Below are positions 23,956 through 32,655 of a DNA stretch of 38,575 nt, in pieces. Location of the stretch: NCBI RefSeq assembly GCF_001305515.1, contig NZ_LJYW01000001.1, forward strand, positions 4,051,387 through 4,089,961, in the 5' to 3' direction. How positions within the stretch are numbered: position 1 is the first letter of the stretch; the number at the start of each line of letters is the position of its first letter. The notes under the pieces are model-generated. The model made no database searches. It was not told the DNA's origin and saw nothing but the letters and a program-made list of their open reading frames with translations. This DNA comes from Prosthecodimorpha hirschii (GTDB taxonomy: Bacteria > Pseudomonadota > Alphaproteobacteria > Rhizobiales > Ancalomicrobiaceae). The position numbers were made by a program, and so were the translations under genes.

Positions 23956-24747
23956 CTAGGCCTCGTCGCGTCCGTCGGTCTCGGAGGCGGCGACCTCGAC
24001 GGTCACGTCGTCGCGCCGGCAGATGTCCATCAGCGCATCGGACGGGCGCCGGTCGGTGACGAATACGTCGACCTGCGAGATGTGACCGATGCGGACCGGC
24101 GCCGAGCGGGTGAATTTCATGGAATCGGCGACCAGGATGACGTGGCGCGCATTCTCGATGATCTTCTGCGAGACGCGCACCTCGCGATAGTCGAAGTCGA
24201 GCAGAGATCCGTCCTCGCCGATCGCCGAGGCGCCGATGATCGCATAGTCGACCAGGAACTGGCTGACCAGATCGATGGTCGCCTCGCCGACGATGCCGCC
24301 GTCGGTGCGCCGGACCAGGCCGCCGGCGACGATCACCTCGACCCGCGGGCTCGGCAGCAGGATCGAGACGACGTGAATGTTGTTGGTGATGACCAGCAGG
24401 CCCTCACGGCCGACCAGCGCGCGGGCGACCTCCTCGGTGGTCGTGCCGATATTCATGAACAGCGAGGCTTCGTTCGGGATCAGCGCCGCGGCGCGCTGGC
24501 CGATCGCGCGTTTCTCCGCATTGGCGAGCTGCCGACGCGCCTCGTAGGCGACGTTCTCGACGCCCGACGAGAGAATGGCGCCGCCATGGGTGCGGGTCAG
24601 CAGGCCGCGGTCGCAGAGTTCGTTCAGATCCTTGCGGATGGTCTGCGGCGTGACGGTGTAGCGCTCGGCCAGATCGTCGACCGAAACCCTGCCGATCTGC
24701 CGGGCGAGCGCGAGGATCTGGGTCTGACGCGGCGACGGCAGGAACAT
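23956..24747 (-). CDS. glpR: DeoR-family glycerol regulon repressor (GlpR)
   Basis: A 263-residue DeoR/GlpR regulator. The N-terminal HTH (about residues 6-55) contains RVSVDDLAERYTVTPQTIRK, and the family mark THGGAIL follows. The C-terminal sugar-phosphate-binding domain includes MNIGTTTEE, VITNNIHVV and the ADSMKFTRSA segment near the end. It probably represses glpDSTPQUVK and is released by glycerol-3-phosphate. It is transcribed towards glpD on the same strand but separated by 386 bases with a tandem repeat. CGAAA repeats also lie upstream of its own start, pointing to autoregulation. Confidence 0.92.
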   Translation of the reverse strand: MFLPSPRQTQILALARQIGRVSVDDLAERYTVTPQTIRKDLNELCDRGLLTRTHGGAILSSGVENVAYEARRQLANAEKRAIGQRAAALIPNEASLFMNIGTTTEEVARALVGREGLLVITNNIHVVSILLPSPRVEVIVAGGLVRRTDGGIVGEATIDLVSQFLVDYAIIGASAIGEDGSLLDFDYREVRVSQKIIENARHVILVADSMKFTRSAPVRIGHISQVDVFVTDRRPSDALMDICRRDDVTVEVAASETDGRDEA

Positions 24748-24810
24748 GGGGGCGCGCTCCCTGGTGCTTTTGCGGCAGGAGACGGCGGCGCGCGGCCGCT
24801 GTCAAGCATG

Positions 24811-24882
24811 CGAAACCAAACGAAAATATCCGAACCGGCCGGCTTTCGCCCCACGGGCGGGCGAAACATCTCGTCCGAAACA
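24811..24882. promoter_or_regulatory. CGAAA repeats in the glpR/aepX divergent promoter region
   Basis: CGAAA at 24811, CGAAA at 24821 and CGAAC at 24831 are spaced exactly 10 bases, 64-88 bases before the glpR start, and resemble the glpD set. Two more CGAAACA copies lie at 24862 and 24876 on the side of the divergent importer. The 335-base gap 24748-25082 also has an AT-rich stretch around 24900-24930 that may hold the importer promoter. Confidence 0.5.
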
Positions 24883-25082
24883 CGCTTTGCGGCGCGATTC
24901 TGAAATTTACTTTTCACGACGATTTTGTGACAGTCGGGACGCAGGCTGGCCATTGGGGGTCGGACGACCGGATAGGCTTCAGGCGTGGGAGCGCCGCCGC
25001 CGGACGGAACGAGAGGCGGCCGACCGACCATGGCGGGGCCGCTCGACCGGGGCCGGCCAACTGAAGGTAGGGGAGTGTGATT

Positions 25083-26093
25083 ATGGTGAGCCCGATCAAA
25101 AGCCTCGCGACCCTTGGCGTCGCGATCCTGGTAACGACCGGCCTTGCGCGGGCCGGCGAGATCACCGTCTACACCGCCTATGAGGAGGATGAGATCAAGG
25201 CCTACGTCCAGGGCTTCAACAAGGCCAATCCGGACGTGAAGGTCAACGTGCTGCGCCTGTCGACCGGCGACCTGGCGGCGCGCATCGTCGCCGAGGCGGA
25301 GAACCCGAAGCACGACGTGATCTGGGGCTTTGCGGTCACCAACATGGTCGACCCGCGCATCCTCAATTCGCTCGAAGCCTACAAGCCGAAGGACGCCGAC
25401 AAGCTCGACGCCAAGTTCCGCGACGCCCAGGACCGCTGGGTCGCGACCACCGGCTACATGGCCGCCTTCTGCGTCAACACCGAAGTTCTGAAGGCCAAGA
25501 ACCTGCCGATGCCGACCAGCTGGCAGGATCTGCTGAAGCCCGTCTACAAGGGCGAAGTCGTGATGCCGAACCCCGCCTCCTCGGGCACCGGCTATCTGCA
25601 GATCGTCGCGCTGCTGCAGGGTCTCGGCGAGGAGAAGGGCTGGAAATACCTGAAGGACCTGGACGCCAACATCAATCAGTACATCAAGTCCGGCTCCAAG
25701 CCCTGCCGCTCGGCCCGCGCCGGCGAGTTCGCCATCGGCCTCTCCTACGAATTCGTCGCCATCAAGTCGATCGCCGAAGGCTTCCCGATCAAGATGGTCA
25801 TTCCGTCCGAAGGCGCCGGCTACGAGCTGGAGGCGAACGGTCTCGTCAAGACGGCGAAGAACAAGGCCGATGCCAAGAAGTTCCTCGACTGGTCGGTCTC
25901 GACCCAGGCGGTCGAACTCTACTCGGCCTACAAGGGCATCGTGACCATCCCGGGCGGCAAGGTCTCGGAAGAGGCACAGAAAGCCGGCCTGCCGGCCAAT
26001 GTCGCGCCGATCCTGTTCAAGATGGACTTCGAGGCCTCGGCCCGCAACCGCGACGCGATCCTGACGCGGTGGAAGAAGGACATCGAGCGCTGA
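25083..26093 (+). CDS. aepX: 2-aminoethylphosphonate-type ABC transporter substrate-binding protein
   Basis: A 336-residue exported binding protein of the iron/phosphonate-type class. Residues 1-25 form a signal peptide (GLARA before GEITVYTAYEEDE). Segments such as RIVAEAENPKHDVIWGF, TGYMAAFCVNTEVL and NPASSGTGYLQIVALLQGLG match the putative 2-aminoethylphosphonate binding proteins (AepX, formerly PhnS-like). The ATG at 25083 has AGGGGAG seven bases upstream and is preferred to the GTG at 25077. An ATPase and a fused permease follow. Ferric-iron importers share this fold, and no phosphonate-degrading genes are in the window, so the substrate remains an inference. Confidence 0.82.
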   Translation: MVSPIKSLATLGVAILVTTGLARAGEITVYTAYEEDEIKAYVQGFNKANPDVKVNVLRLSTGDLAARIVAEAENPKHDVIWGFAVTNMVDPRILNSLEAYKPKDADKLDAKFRDAQDRWVATTGYMAAFCVNTEVLKAKNLPMPTSWQDLLKPVYKGEVVMPNPASSGTGYLQIVALLQGLGEEKGWKYLKDLDANINQYIKSGSKPCRSARAGEFAIGLSYEFVAIKSIAEGFPIKMVIPSEGAGYELEANGLVKTAKNKADAKKFLDWSVSTQAVELYSAYKGIVTIPGGKVSEEAQKAGLPANVAPILFKMDFEASARNRDAILTRWKKDIER

Positions 26094-26414
26094 CGCGCCG
26101 CTGATCTGGTCGCGCCGTCGCTCCCGGTCCGCCCGTCGCGGCCGGTGGGCTCGGTGCGGACACGGGTGGCGGACGCCAACCGGGCCGGCGCCGCGTCCGG
26201 CGGCGCTCCGGAGCGGGCCTTGCCGACCCGTTGCGGGCTCGCGGGGCCGTGTCCACGACATCAATGGCGCGGCCCTGGCGGGCCGGGCCGGCGGTCGGCG
26301 CCGCCCCGCGGCGATCGGGGCGGTCACGATCGGGGCCGCGGCCGCCAACGGTCTGATCTGCCCGCCGCCTCCCGCCGCTTCGCGCCTTCGTCCCGCCCAT
26401 CCAGGAGCCTGCCG
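26094..26414 (+). other. Non-coding gap between aepX and aepV
   Basis: These 321 bases are GC-rich. A plus-strand frame stays open through most of the gap and joins aepV, but its translation is low-complexity Arg/Gly/Pro and does not look like a protein. The ribosome site AGGAG at 26403-26407 marks the aepV start instead. No terminator, RNA gene or repeat was recognised. Confidence 0.5.
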
Positions 26415-27437
26415 GTGCATCTTTCGATCCGAGCCCTCACCAAGCGCTTCGGCACCGTCACGGCGCTCGACCGGGTCGATCTCGACATCCGGGACGGCGA
26501 GTTCGTCTGCCTGCTCGGGCCGTCGGGCTGCGGCAAGACCACGCTGCTGCGCATCGTCGCCGGCCTCGACGACGCCTCCGACGGGCGGATCGATCTCGAC
26601 GGCACCGACCTGACCGTCGTGCCGGCCCGCCGGCGCGGCTTCGGCATCGTGTTTCAGTCCTATTCGCTGTTCCCCAACCTGACGGTCGCCGAGAATGTCG
26701 GTTACGGGCTGAAGCTCCGGAAGGTCGCGCGGGCGACCATCGACGAGCGGGTCAAGTCCCTGCTGGCGCTCGTCGAACTGCCGCAGATCGCCGGCCGCTT
26801 TCCGCATGAATTGTCCGGCGGCCAGCAGCAGCGCGTCGCGCTCGCCCGCGCGCTCGCCGTCGAACCGAAGCTTCTGCTGCTCGACGAACCGCTCTCCGCC
26901 CTCGACGCCAAGGTGCGCCTGCAGCTGCGCGATGAAATTCGCGCCCTGCAGCAGCGTATCGGCGTGCCGACCCTGATGGTCACCCACGACCAGGAGGAGG
27001 CGCTGGCGGTGGCCGACCGCGTCGTGCTGATGCGTGCCGGCCGGATCGAGCAGGAGGACGCGCCGGAGCGCATCTATCTGCATCCGAAGACGCGCTTCGT
27101 CGCCGAATTCGTCGGCCACATGAACTTTCTCGGCCCGGCCGACCGCGACCGGCTCGGCGCGCCGCTGCTGGTCGAGGGCGATCGCACGCCGACCGAAGGC
27201 TGCACCGCCGGCATCCGTCCCGAACATGTCGCCCTCGATCCGGCCGGCGCCGAGGGGCCGAACCGCTTCCAGGGCCGGGTCAAGTCGAGCCATTTCCTCG
27301 GCGCGACCACGCGCACCGTGGTCGATGCGGGCGGCGTCGAGATCATCGCCGATCGCGCCGGCGGCGCCGTCGAGCCGGTCGGCAAGCCGGTCGCGGTGCA
27401 TCTGCCGGTCGCACGGGTGACGGAGCTGCGCCCGTGA
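26415..27437 (+). CDS. aepV: 2-aminoethylphosphonate-type ABC transporter ATPase
   Basis: A 340-residue ATPase of the FbpC/PotA type. Walker A GPSGCGKT is at 35-42, LSGGQQQR starts at 133, Walker B LLLLDE is at 153-158 and the switch His lies in MVTHDQEEA. A C-terminal regulatory domain follows (from about residue 240). The start is GTG at 26415 with AGGAG seven bases upstream. Its stop overlaps the GTG of the permease gene by four bases, so the two are coupled. Upstream codons in the same frame are not conserved in character and are excluded. Confidence 0.87.
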   Translation: MHLSIRALTKRFGTVTALDRVDLDIRDGEFVCLLGPSGCGKTTLLRIVAGLDDASDGRIDLDGTDLTVVPARRRGFGIVFQSYSLFPNLTVAENVGYGLKLRKVARATIDERVKSLLALVELPQIAGRFPHELSGGQQQRVALARALAVEPKLLLLDEPLSALDAKVRLQLRDEIRALQQRIGVPTLMVTHDQEEALAVADRVVLMRAGRIEQEDAPERIYLHPKTRFVAEFVGHMNFLGPADRDRLGAPLLVEGDRTPTEGCTAGIRPEHVALDPAGAEGPNRFQGRVKSSHFLGATTRTVVDAGGVEIIADRAGGAVEPVGKPVAVHLPVARVTELRP

Positions 27438-29164
27438 CCGCGCCCGCCTCGGCCATGACGCCGGCGTCCCCCGGTGCGGGGCGCGGCCCCGGCCCCGCCC
27501 CGGGCCCAGGACGCGGCACCGGCGCCCTCGACGGCGACCGGCTGTTCCTGATGCTGGTCGGCCTGACGGTTCTGGCGGGGCTGGCGATCTTCATCGCCTG
27601 GCCGATGATCGTCGTCTTCCTGAAGAGCGTCGCGGTCGGCAGCGGCTACGGTTTCGACAACTACACCAAGGTCTTCTCGGCGCCGAAATTCTGGACCATC
27701 GTCGGCCACAGCCTGACGGTCTCGGCAACCGTGACGGTGATCACGGTCGTGCTCGCCTTCATCTATGCCTATGCGCTGACCCGGTCGGCGATGCCGATGA
27801 AATGGCTGTTCCGCGGCATCGCGCTGCTGCCGGTCTTCGCGCCGTCGCTCGTGCAGGCGCTCGGCCTCGTCTTCCTGTTCGGCCGCAACGGCATCATCAA
27901 CCGCACCTTCGGGCTCGACATCAAGATCTACGGCTTCTGGGGCGTGGTCACGGCCGACGTGCTCTACTGCTTCCCGCAGGCCGTGCTGTTGCTGGTCACC
28001 GCGCTCTCGGTCGCCGATGCGCGTCCCTACGAGGCCGCGACGGTGCTCGGCGCCGGGCCGGTGCGCAAGTTCTTCGACGTGACGCTGCCGGGCGTGAAGT
28101 TCGGCCTGCTCGCGGCGGCCTTCCTGGTCTTCACCATCGCGATCACGGATTTCGGCAACCCGATGGTGATCGGCGGCGACTACACGGTGCTCGCCAACGA
28201 GATCTACAATCAGGTTTCCGGCCAGATGAACTTCCAGCTCGGCTCGGTGGTGGCGATCGTGCTGCTGCTGCCGGCGCTGTTCGCCTTCCAGATCGAACGC
28301 ATCGCCAATCGCCGCCAGTTCGCGCTGGTCGGCGACCGTTCGGTGCCGCTGGTGCCGCGTCGGGCGCCGCTGTTCGACGGCGCCATGCTGGCCGCCGCGA
28401 CCCTGATCGCCATCCCGATCCTGGCCGTGGTCGGCATCGTCATCTATGCCAGCTTCGTCAAGACCTGGCCCTACAACATGACCTTCACGCTCAACAACTA
28501 CACCCAGAACACCGCCCAGAACGGGCTGCAGTCGCTCTGGAACAGCGTGGTGGTGTCGCTGATGGCGGCCGGCATCGGCGTCGTGCTGGCCGCGGCCGCC
28601 GCCTGGGTGGTGGCCAAGGACAAGGGGCCGGTCGGCCGCGTCGTCAACGCGCTCGGCCTCCTGCCGGCGGCGATCCCCGGCATGGTGCTCGGCTTGGCTT
28701 ACGTGTTCGCCTTCAATGCCGCCGGCGGCGTGATGGCGCTGCTCTACGACACGCTGCTGATGCTCGCGATCTGCAACGTGTTCCACTATTTCTCGCAAGG
28801 TCTCCTGACCGCCTCGACCAGCCTCCGACAGATCTCGAAGAGCTTCGACGAAGCCTCGAGCTGTCTCGGCGGCAGCGCCTTCGACACGCTGCGCCATGTC
28901 ACCGTGCCGCTGGTGCTGCCGACCCTGATTTCCGTCGGCGTCTTCTTCTTCATGCGCTCGATGGTCACGCTGTCGGCGATCATCTTCCTGATCTCGCCCG
29001 GCACGGGGCTCGCCGCCGCCACCGTCATGCTGCTCGACGATGCCGGCTCGACCACCCATGCCGCCGCCTTCTCGACCCTGATCATGGCCGTCGTGCTGGC
29101 CGCTCTGGCCATCCTGAAGCTCGTCGAGCGCCTGTTCGCCCGCCCGGGCCGCCCCGGCGCCTGA
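27434..29164 (+). CDS. aepW: 2-aminoethylphosphonate-type ABC transporter fused permease
   Basis: A 576-residue permease made of two homologous halves, each with about six membrane segments, as in SfuB-like and putative aminoethylphosphonate permeases. Two ATPase-docking loops are visible: VADARPYEAATVLGAGPVRK in the first half and SKSFDEASSCLGGSAFDTLR in the second. The N-terminal 30 residues are rich in Pro and Gly and probably disordered. The GTG start overlaps aepV by four bases. One fused subunit replaces the usual two. A hairpin covers the stop codon. Substrate is inferred as for aepX. Confidence 0.87.
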   Translation: MTAPASAMTPASPGAGRGPGPAPGPGRGTGALDGDRLFLMLVGLTVLAGLAIFIAWPMIVVFLKSVAVGSGYGFDNYTKVFSAPKFWTIVGHSLTVSATVTVITVVLAFIYAYALTRSAMPMKWLFRGIALLPVFAPSLVQALGLVFLFGRNGIINRTFGLDIKIYGFWGVVTADVLYCFPQAVLLLVTALSVADARPYEAATVLGAGPVRKFFDVTLPGVKFGLLAAAFLVFTIAITDFGNPMVIGGDYTVLANEIYNQVSGQMNFQLGSVVAIVLLLPALFAFQIERIANRRQFALVGDRSVPLVPRRAPLFDGAMLAAATLIAIPILAVVGIVIYASFVKTWPYNMTFTLNNYTQNTAQNGLQSLWNSVVVSLMAAGIGVVLAAAAAWVVAKDKGPVGRVVNALGLLPAAIPGMVLGLAYVFAFNAAGGVMALLYDTLLMLAICNVFHYFSQGLLTASTSLRQISKSFDEASSCLGGSAFDTLRHVTVPLVLPTLISVGVFFFMRSMVTLSAIIFLISPGTGLAAATVMLLDDAGSTTHAAAFSTLIMAVVLAALAILKLVERLFARPGRPGA

Positions 29165-29173
29165 CCGGCGCCG
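29155..29173 (+). terminator. Hairpin at the end of aepW
   Basis: CGGCGCC (29155-29161) pairs with GGCGCCG (29167-29173) around TGACC, which contains the aepW stop codon. It is followed by TCCTTTC. It is a candidate terminator before the helicase gene. Confidence 0.4.
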
Positions 29174-29295
29174 TCCTTTCGGTTCGCCTATTCGCCTGAT
29201 CGGACGGCCCGGCGGCCTGACATTCAAGCCGTCGCTTGCGAACAAAACCAGAATCAGCAACAGTGCCGGCTCGCGCAGGCGACCGCACGGGGACA

Positions 29296-31371
29296 ATGAC
29301 GCAGGCCCATCTCGAGACGCTCAATCCCGACCAGCGCGCCGCCGTCGAGCACGGCCTGGAGGCCGGGAGCGGCGGCGCGGCGCCGGCCGGGCCGCTCTTG
29401 GTCATCGCCGGGGCCGGATCCGGCAAGACGGCGACGCTCGCCCACCGGGTCGGGCATCTGATCCTGAACGGCGCCGATCCGCGCCGGCTGCTGCTTTTGA
29501 CCTTCTCGCGCCGCGCCGCCGGCGAGATGGGCCGGCGGGTCGAGCGCATCCTGCGCCAGACGCTCGGCGAGGCGGCGGCTTCGGCGGCGACGGTCGCCTG
29601 GGCGGGGACGTTCCACGCCGTCGGCGCCCGCATCCTGCGCGACTATGCCCGCGAGCTCGGCCTCGATCCGGCCTTCACGATCCACGACCGGGACGATTCC
29701 GCGGATCTGATGAACCTCGTCCGCCACGATCTCGGCCTGTCCGCCAAAGCCAGCCGCTTCCCGACCAAGCAGACCTGCGTGACGATCTATTCGCGCGTGG
29801 TCAATGCCGAGGCCGAACTCGGCCCGACCTTGCGCACCCACTATCCCTGGTGCGTCGAATGGGAAGACGACCTGAAGCGGCTGTTCGGCCACTATGTCGA
29901 GACCAAGCAGAAGCATAACGTACTCGATTATGACGACCTGCTGCTCTACTGGGCCGGGTTGCTGGGCGATCCGACGCTGGCGGCGGATCTCGGCGGCCGC
30001 TTCGACCATGTGCTGGTCGACGAATACCAGGACACCAACCGCCTGCAGGGCGCGATCCTCGCGGGCCTGAAGCCGGACGGGCGCGGCGTGACGGTGGTCG
30101 GCGACGATGCCCAGTCGATCTATTCGTTCCGCGCCGCGACGGTGCGCAACATCCTCGACTTCCCCGGCCAGTTCGAGCCGCCGGCACGGGTCGTCACGCT
30201 GGCCCGGAACTACCGCTCGACGCGGCCGATCCTGGCGGCCTCCAACGCGGTGATCGGGCTCGCCAGCGAGCGCTTCGCCAAGGAATTGTGGTCGGACCGG
30301 TCCGGCGGGGGCCGGCCGGAATTGGTCACGGTGCGCGACGAGGCCGATCAGGCCCGTTTCGTCGCCGAGCGCGTGCTGGAGGCGCGCGAGGCCGGCACGG
30401 TGCTGAAGGATCAGGCGGTGCTGTTCCGCACCTCGCACCATTCCGGCCCGCTCGAAATCGAACTGGCCCGGCGCAACATTCCGTTCGTGAAGTTCGGCGG
30501 GCTGAAATTCCTCGACGCCGCCCATGTCAAGGACCTCTTGGCGCTGCTGCGCTTTGCCGAAAATCCGCGCGACCGGGTCGCCGGCTTCCGCGTCATCCAG
30601 ATCCTGCCCGGCATCGGCCCCGCCCATGCCGGCCGCGCGCTCGACCGCGTCGCCGAGGCCGAGGATCCGGCCGAGGCGCTCGAGGTCTTCGAGCCGCCGG
30701 CGCGTGCGGCCGAAGACTGGCGCGATCTCGCCGCCCTCTACCGGCGCCTTGTCGCGCGCGAGGCGGACTGGCCGGCCGAGCTCGATCTGATCCGGCGCTG
30801 GTACCGCCCGCATCTGGAGCGCCGCCACGACGACACAGCGCCGCGCAGCGCCGATCTCGACCAGCTGGAGCGGATCGCCGCCGGCTTCCCGACGCGCGAG
30901 CGCTTCATGACCGAGCTGACCCTCGATCCGCCGGCCGCCGCCAGCGACGAATCCGGTCCGCCGCTGAAGGACGAGGACTATTTGATCCTGTCGACGATCC
31001 ATTCGGCCAAGGGCCAGGAATGGGCCCAGGTCTTCGTGCTCAACGCCGTCGACGGCTGCCTGCCGTCCGATCTCGCCACCGGATCGTCGGAGGAGATCGA
31101 GGAGGAGCGGCGGCTGCTCTATGTCGCCATGACCCGCGCCAAGGACCGGCTCGCCCTGATCACGCCGCAGCGCTTCTATACCCACGGCCAGCCGTCCGGC
31201 GGCGATCGCCACGTCACCGCCGCCCGCACCCGCTTCATCCCGGGCGCCATCCTGCCGCATTTCGAGCTGGTCGCCTGGCCGGCCCCCGAATCCCTGTCCG
31301 TCCGCGGCACCCGCCCCGAACTCTCCATCCGCCTCGACATGGCCGCCCGCATGCGCGGCATGTGGCGATAG
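29296..31371 (+). CDS. UvrD/Rep-family ATP-dependent DNA helicase
   Basis: A 691-residue superfamily 1A helicase. Motif I AGAGSGKT is at 38-45. Motif II is VDEYQDTN, motif III DDAQSIYSFR and motif IV region LARNYRST. Motif V region is STIHSAKGQEW and motif VI VAMTRAKDRL. It should unwind DNA 3' to 5' during repair or replication restart. It is about the size of PcrA/UvrD but without the usual C-terminal extension, so a general UvrD-like name is safer than uvrD. The ATG at 29296 (MTQAHLETLN) has a modest GGGGAC site; an upstream TTG would add 20 non-conserved residues. It lies alone between the importer and the toxin-antitoxin pair. Confidence 0.9.
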   Translation: MTQAHLETLNPDQRAAVEHGLEAGSGGAAPAGPLLVIAGAGSGKTATLAHRVGHLILNGADPRRLLLLTFSRRAAGEMGRRVERILRQTLGEAAASAATVAWAGTFHAVGARILRDYARELGLDPAFTIHDRDDSADLMNLVRHDLGLSAKASRFPTKQTCVTIYSRVVNAEAELGPTLRTHYPWCVEWEDDLKRLFGHYVETKQKHNVLDYDDLLLYWAGLLGDPTLAADLGGRFDHVLVDEYQDTNRLQGAILAGLKPDGRGVTVVGDDAQSIYSFRAATVRNILDFPGQFEPPARVVTLARNYRSTRPILAASNAVIGLASERFAKELWSDRSGGGRPELVTVRDEADQARFVAERVLEAREAGTVLKDQAVLFRTSHHSGPLEIELARRNIPFVKFGGLKFLDAAHVKDLLALLRFAENPRDRVAGFRVIQILPGIGPAHAGRALDRVAEAEDPAEALEVFEPPARAAEDWRDLAALYRRLVAREADWPAELDLIRRWYRPHLERRHDDTAPRSADLDQLERIAAGFPTRERFMTELTLDPPAAASDESGPPLKDEDYLILSTIHSAKGQEWAQVFVLNAVDGCLPSDLATGSSEEIEEERRLLYVAMTRAKDRLALITPQRFYTHGQPSGGDRHVTAARTRFIPGAILPHFELVAWPAPESLSVRGTRPELSIRLDMAARMRGMWR

Positions 31372-31386
31372 GGAAGGGGTTTTCTC

Positions 31387-31405
31387 GTACGTCAATCCGA
31401 CGTAC
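31387..31405. promoter_or_regulatory. Inverted-repeat operator of the toxin-antitoxin pair
   Basis: GTACGTC (31387-31393) and GACGTAC (31399-31405) are perfect inverted repeats with a five-base spacer, 28 bases before the antitoxin ATG. This is the expected place and form for binding of the ribbon-helix-helix antitoxin and for autoregulation. Confidence 0.65.
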
Positions 31406-31432
31406 ACTCGAACGGCCATGGGAGAGCGGACG

Positions 31433-31741
31433 ATGCAGGCCTTCGACGACACGACCGCGGATATCGACGAGCGCAACGAGGCGCGCATGAATTTCCGCAC
31501 CAAGCCGCGCATCAAGAGCGCCATCCAGCGGGCGGCCGCCCTGGCCGGCGTCGACGATTCGGTCTTCACCATGAATGCGGCCTACAAGGCGGCCCTGGAG
31601 ACGATTGCGGCCCACGAGCGCACGCTGCTGCAGCCGGTCGATCACGCGGCCTTCTTCGCGGCGCTCGATGCGCCGGCCGAACCCACCGAGGCGCTGAAGG
31701 ACGCCTTCCTGCGGCATGGCGCCAGCGTGTCGTCGCGGTGA
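31433..31741 (+). CDS. DUF1778-type antitoxin (TacA-like)
   Basis: A 102-residue protein. The N-terminal part with ARMNFRTKPRIKSAIQRAA fits the ribbon-helix-helix DNA-binding region of DUF1778 antitoxins. The C-terminal tail HERTLLQPVDHAAFFAALD resembles the toxin-wrapping tail of TacA proteins. GGGAGAG before the ATG at 31433 makes it the better start than 31418. It would bind and neutralise the GNAT toxin encoded next and repress the operon through the inverted repeat upstream. The stop overlaps the toxin GTG by four bases. Confidence 0.85.
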   Translation: MQAFDDTTADIDERNEARMNFRTKPRIKSAIQRAAALAGVDDSVFTMNAAYKAALETIAAHERTLLQPVDHAAFFAALDAPAEPTEALKDAFLRHGASVSSR

Positions 31742-32310
31742 GTCCCGGGCCGGCCGATGGCCCCTATCGGATCGAGCCGCTCGATCCGGAACGGCATGAC
31801 CGGTCGGCCTTCTCGTGTGGTGTCGTTCAGGTCGACAACTACTTCAAGAAGACGGCAAACAAGCTGGCCCGCGCCAACAACACGCGGGTCTACGTGCTGT
31901 CCGCACCGAGCGGCGACGTGATCGGCTTCTACGCCATCAACGCCCATGCGGTCGCCTATGCGGATCTGCCGGCATCCTACGCGCGAAACCGCCCCGCGCA
32001 TGGCCTGATCCCGGCGGCCTTCATCGCCATGATCGGCCGCGACGAGCGCTACCGCGGCGGCGGCTTTGGCGGGTTGCTTCTGGCCGACGCCCTGAAGCGC
32101 ATCGCCCGCGCGGCCGACGAACTCGGCATCGCGGTCGTCCTGCTGGATGTGCTCGATTGCGGGCAGCCGGAACGGGTCGCGCAGCGCAAGGCGCTCTACG
32201 CCGCCTTCGGATTCCAACCCCTGGCCGCCCAACCGCTGCGCATGGTGCTGCCGATTCACGTGGTTCGCACGCTGCTCGCCGATATCGAGCCGGCGCCCGC
32301 CGCGCTCTGA
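31738..32310 (+). CDS. GNAT-family toxin (TacT-like aminoacyl-tRNA acetyltransferase)
   Basis: A 190-residue GCN5-type acetyltransferase. SFSCG-like AFSCGVVQVDNYFKK near the N-terminus and YRGGGFGGLLLADALKRI, the acetyl-CoA loop, are typical of TacT/AtaT toxins. The C-terminal YAAFGFQPL contains the Tyr that usually acts as general acid. Members acetylate the amino group of charged tRNAs and stop translation. The GTG start overlaps the antitoxin stop (GTGA), which ties toxin synthesis to antitoxin synthesis. The specific tRNA target cannot be told from sequence. The acetyl-CoA site appears intact, so the toxin is probably active. Confidence 0.87.
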   Translation: MSPGPADGPYRIEPLDPERHDRSAFSCGVVQVDNYFKKTANKLARANNTRVYVLSAPSGDVIGFYAINAHAVAYADLPASYARNRPAHGLIPAAFIAMIGRDERYRGGGFGGLLLADALKRIARAADELGIAVVLLDVLDCGQPERVAQRKALYAAFGFQPLAAQPLRMVLPIHVVRTLLADIEPAPAAL

Positions 32311-32655
32311 GCGGCGAGGGACGGTTCACGGCTCCGACCGGAACAGGCCGATCCCGGTGCCGCCGCCGTATGGACGGCCGATCGCAGACCTCGGGATCTC
32401 AAGCCGGCGCTCTCGCCGAGGCCGATTCGGCCGGCCGGCGAAGTTCGGCACATTCGTCCATTTGATATGCGAGAAATGAACATTTTCTGAACAGCCTGCC
32501 CTTTAGTCATGCAATTTGGCCATGGCTGCGCTTACGAACTCGTCACTTTTCCCAAACGGTCAAAGAGACTATCTAGGCGTCATGTTGCAGCGCACCCGAT
32601 ACGGACGTTGAGCTGCACACCCGTTTCGAACCAAACCGAACCCGTAGGTGTCATC
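32311..32655 (+). other. Intergenic region with an AT-rich stretch before the DUF1127 gene
   Basis: The first 140 bases are GC-rich and featureless. From about 32455 to 32600 the sequence is unusually AT-rich for this window and contains the palindrome AAATG-AA-CATTT (32474-32485). This is where the promoter of the DUF1127 gene, and possibly a long leader or small RNA, would lie. No coding signal is supported. Confidence 0.45.

Noticed and set aside
26145-26414. An N-terminal extension of aepV by 90 codons
   Set aside because: The extension is low-complexity, and a GTG with a good ribosome site at 26415 gives the standard ATPase N-terminus.
27074-29296. A 740-codon minus-strand frame opposite aepW
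   Set aside because: It is antisense to a clear 12-segment permease gene, and the translation is low-complexity and His/Arg/Gln/Glu-rich.
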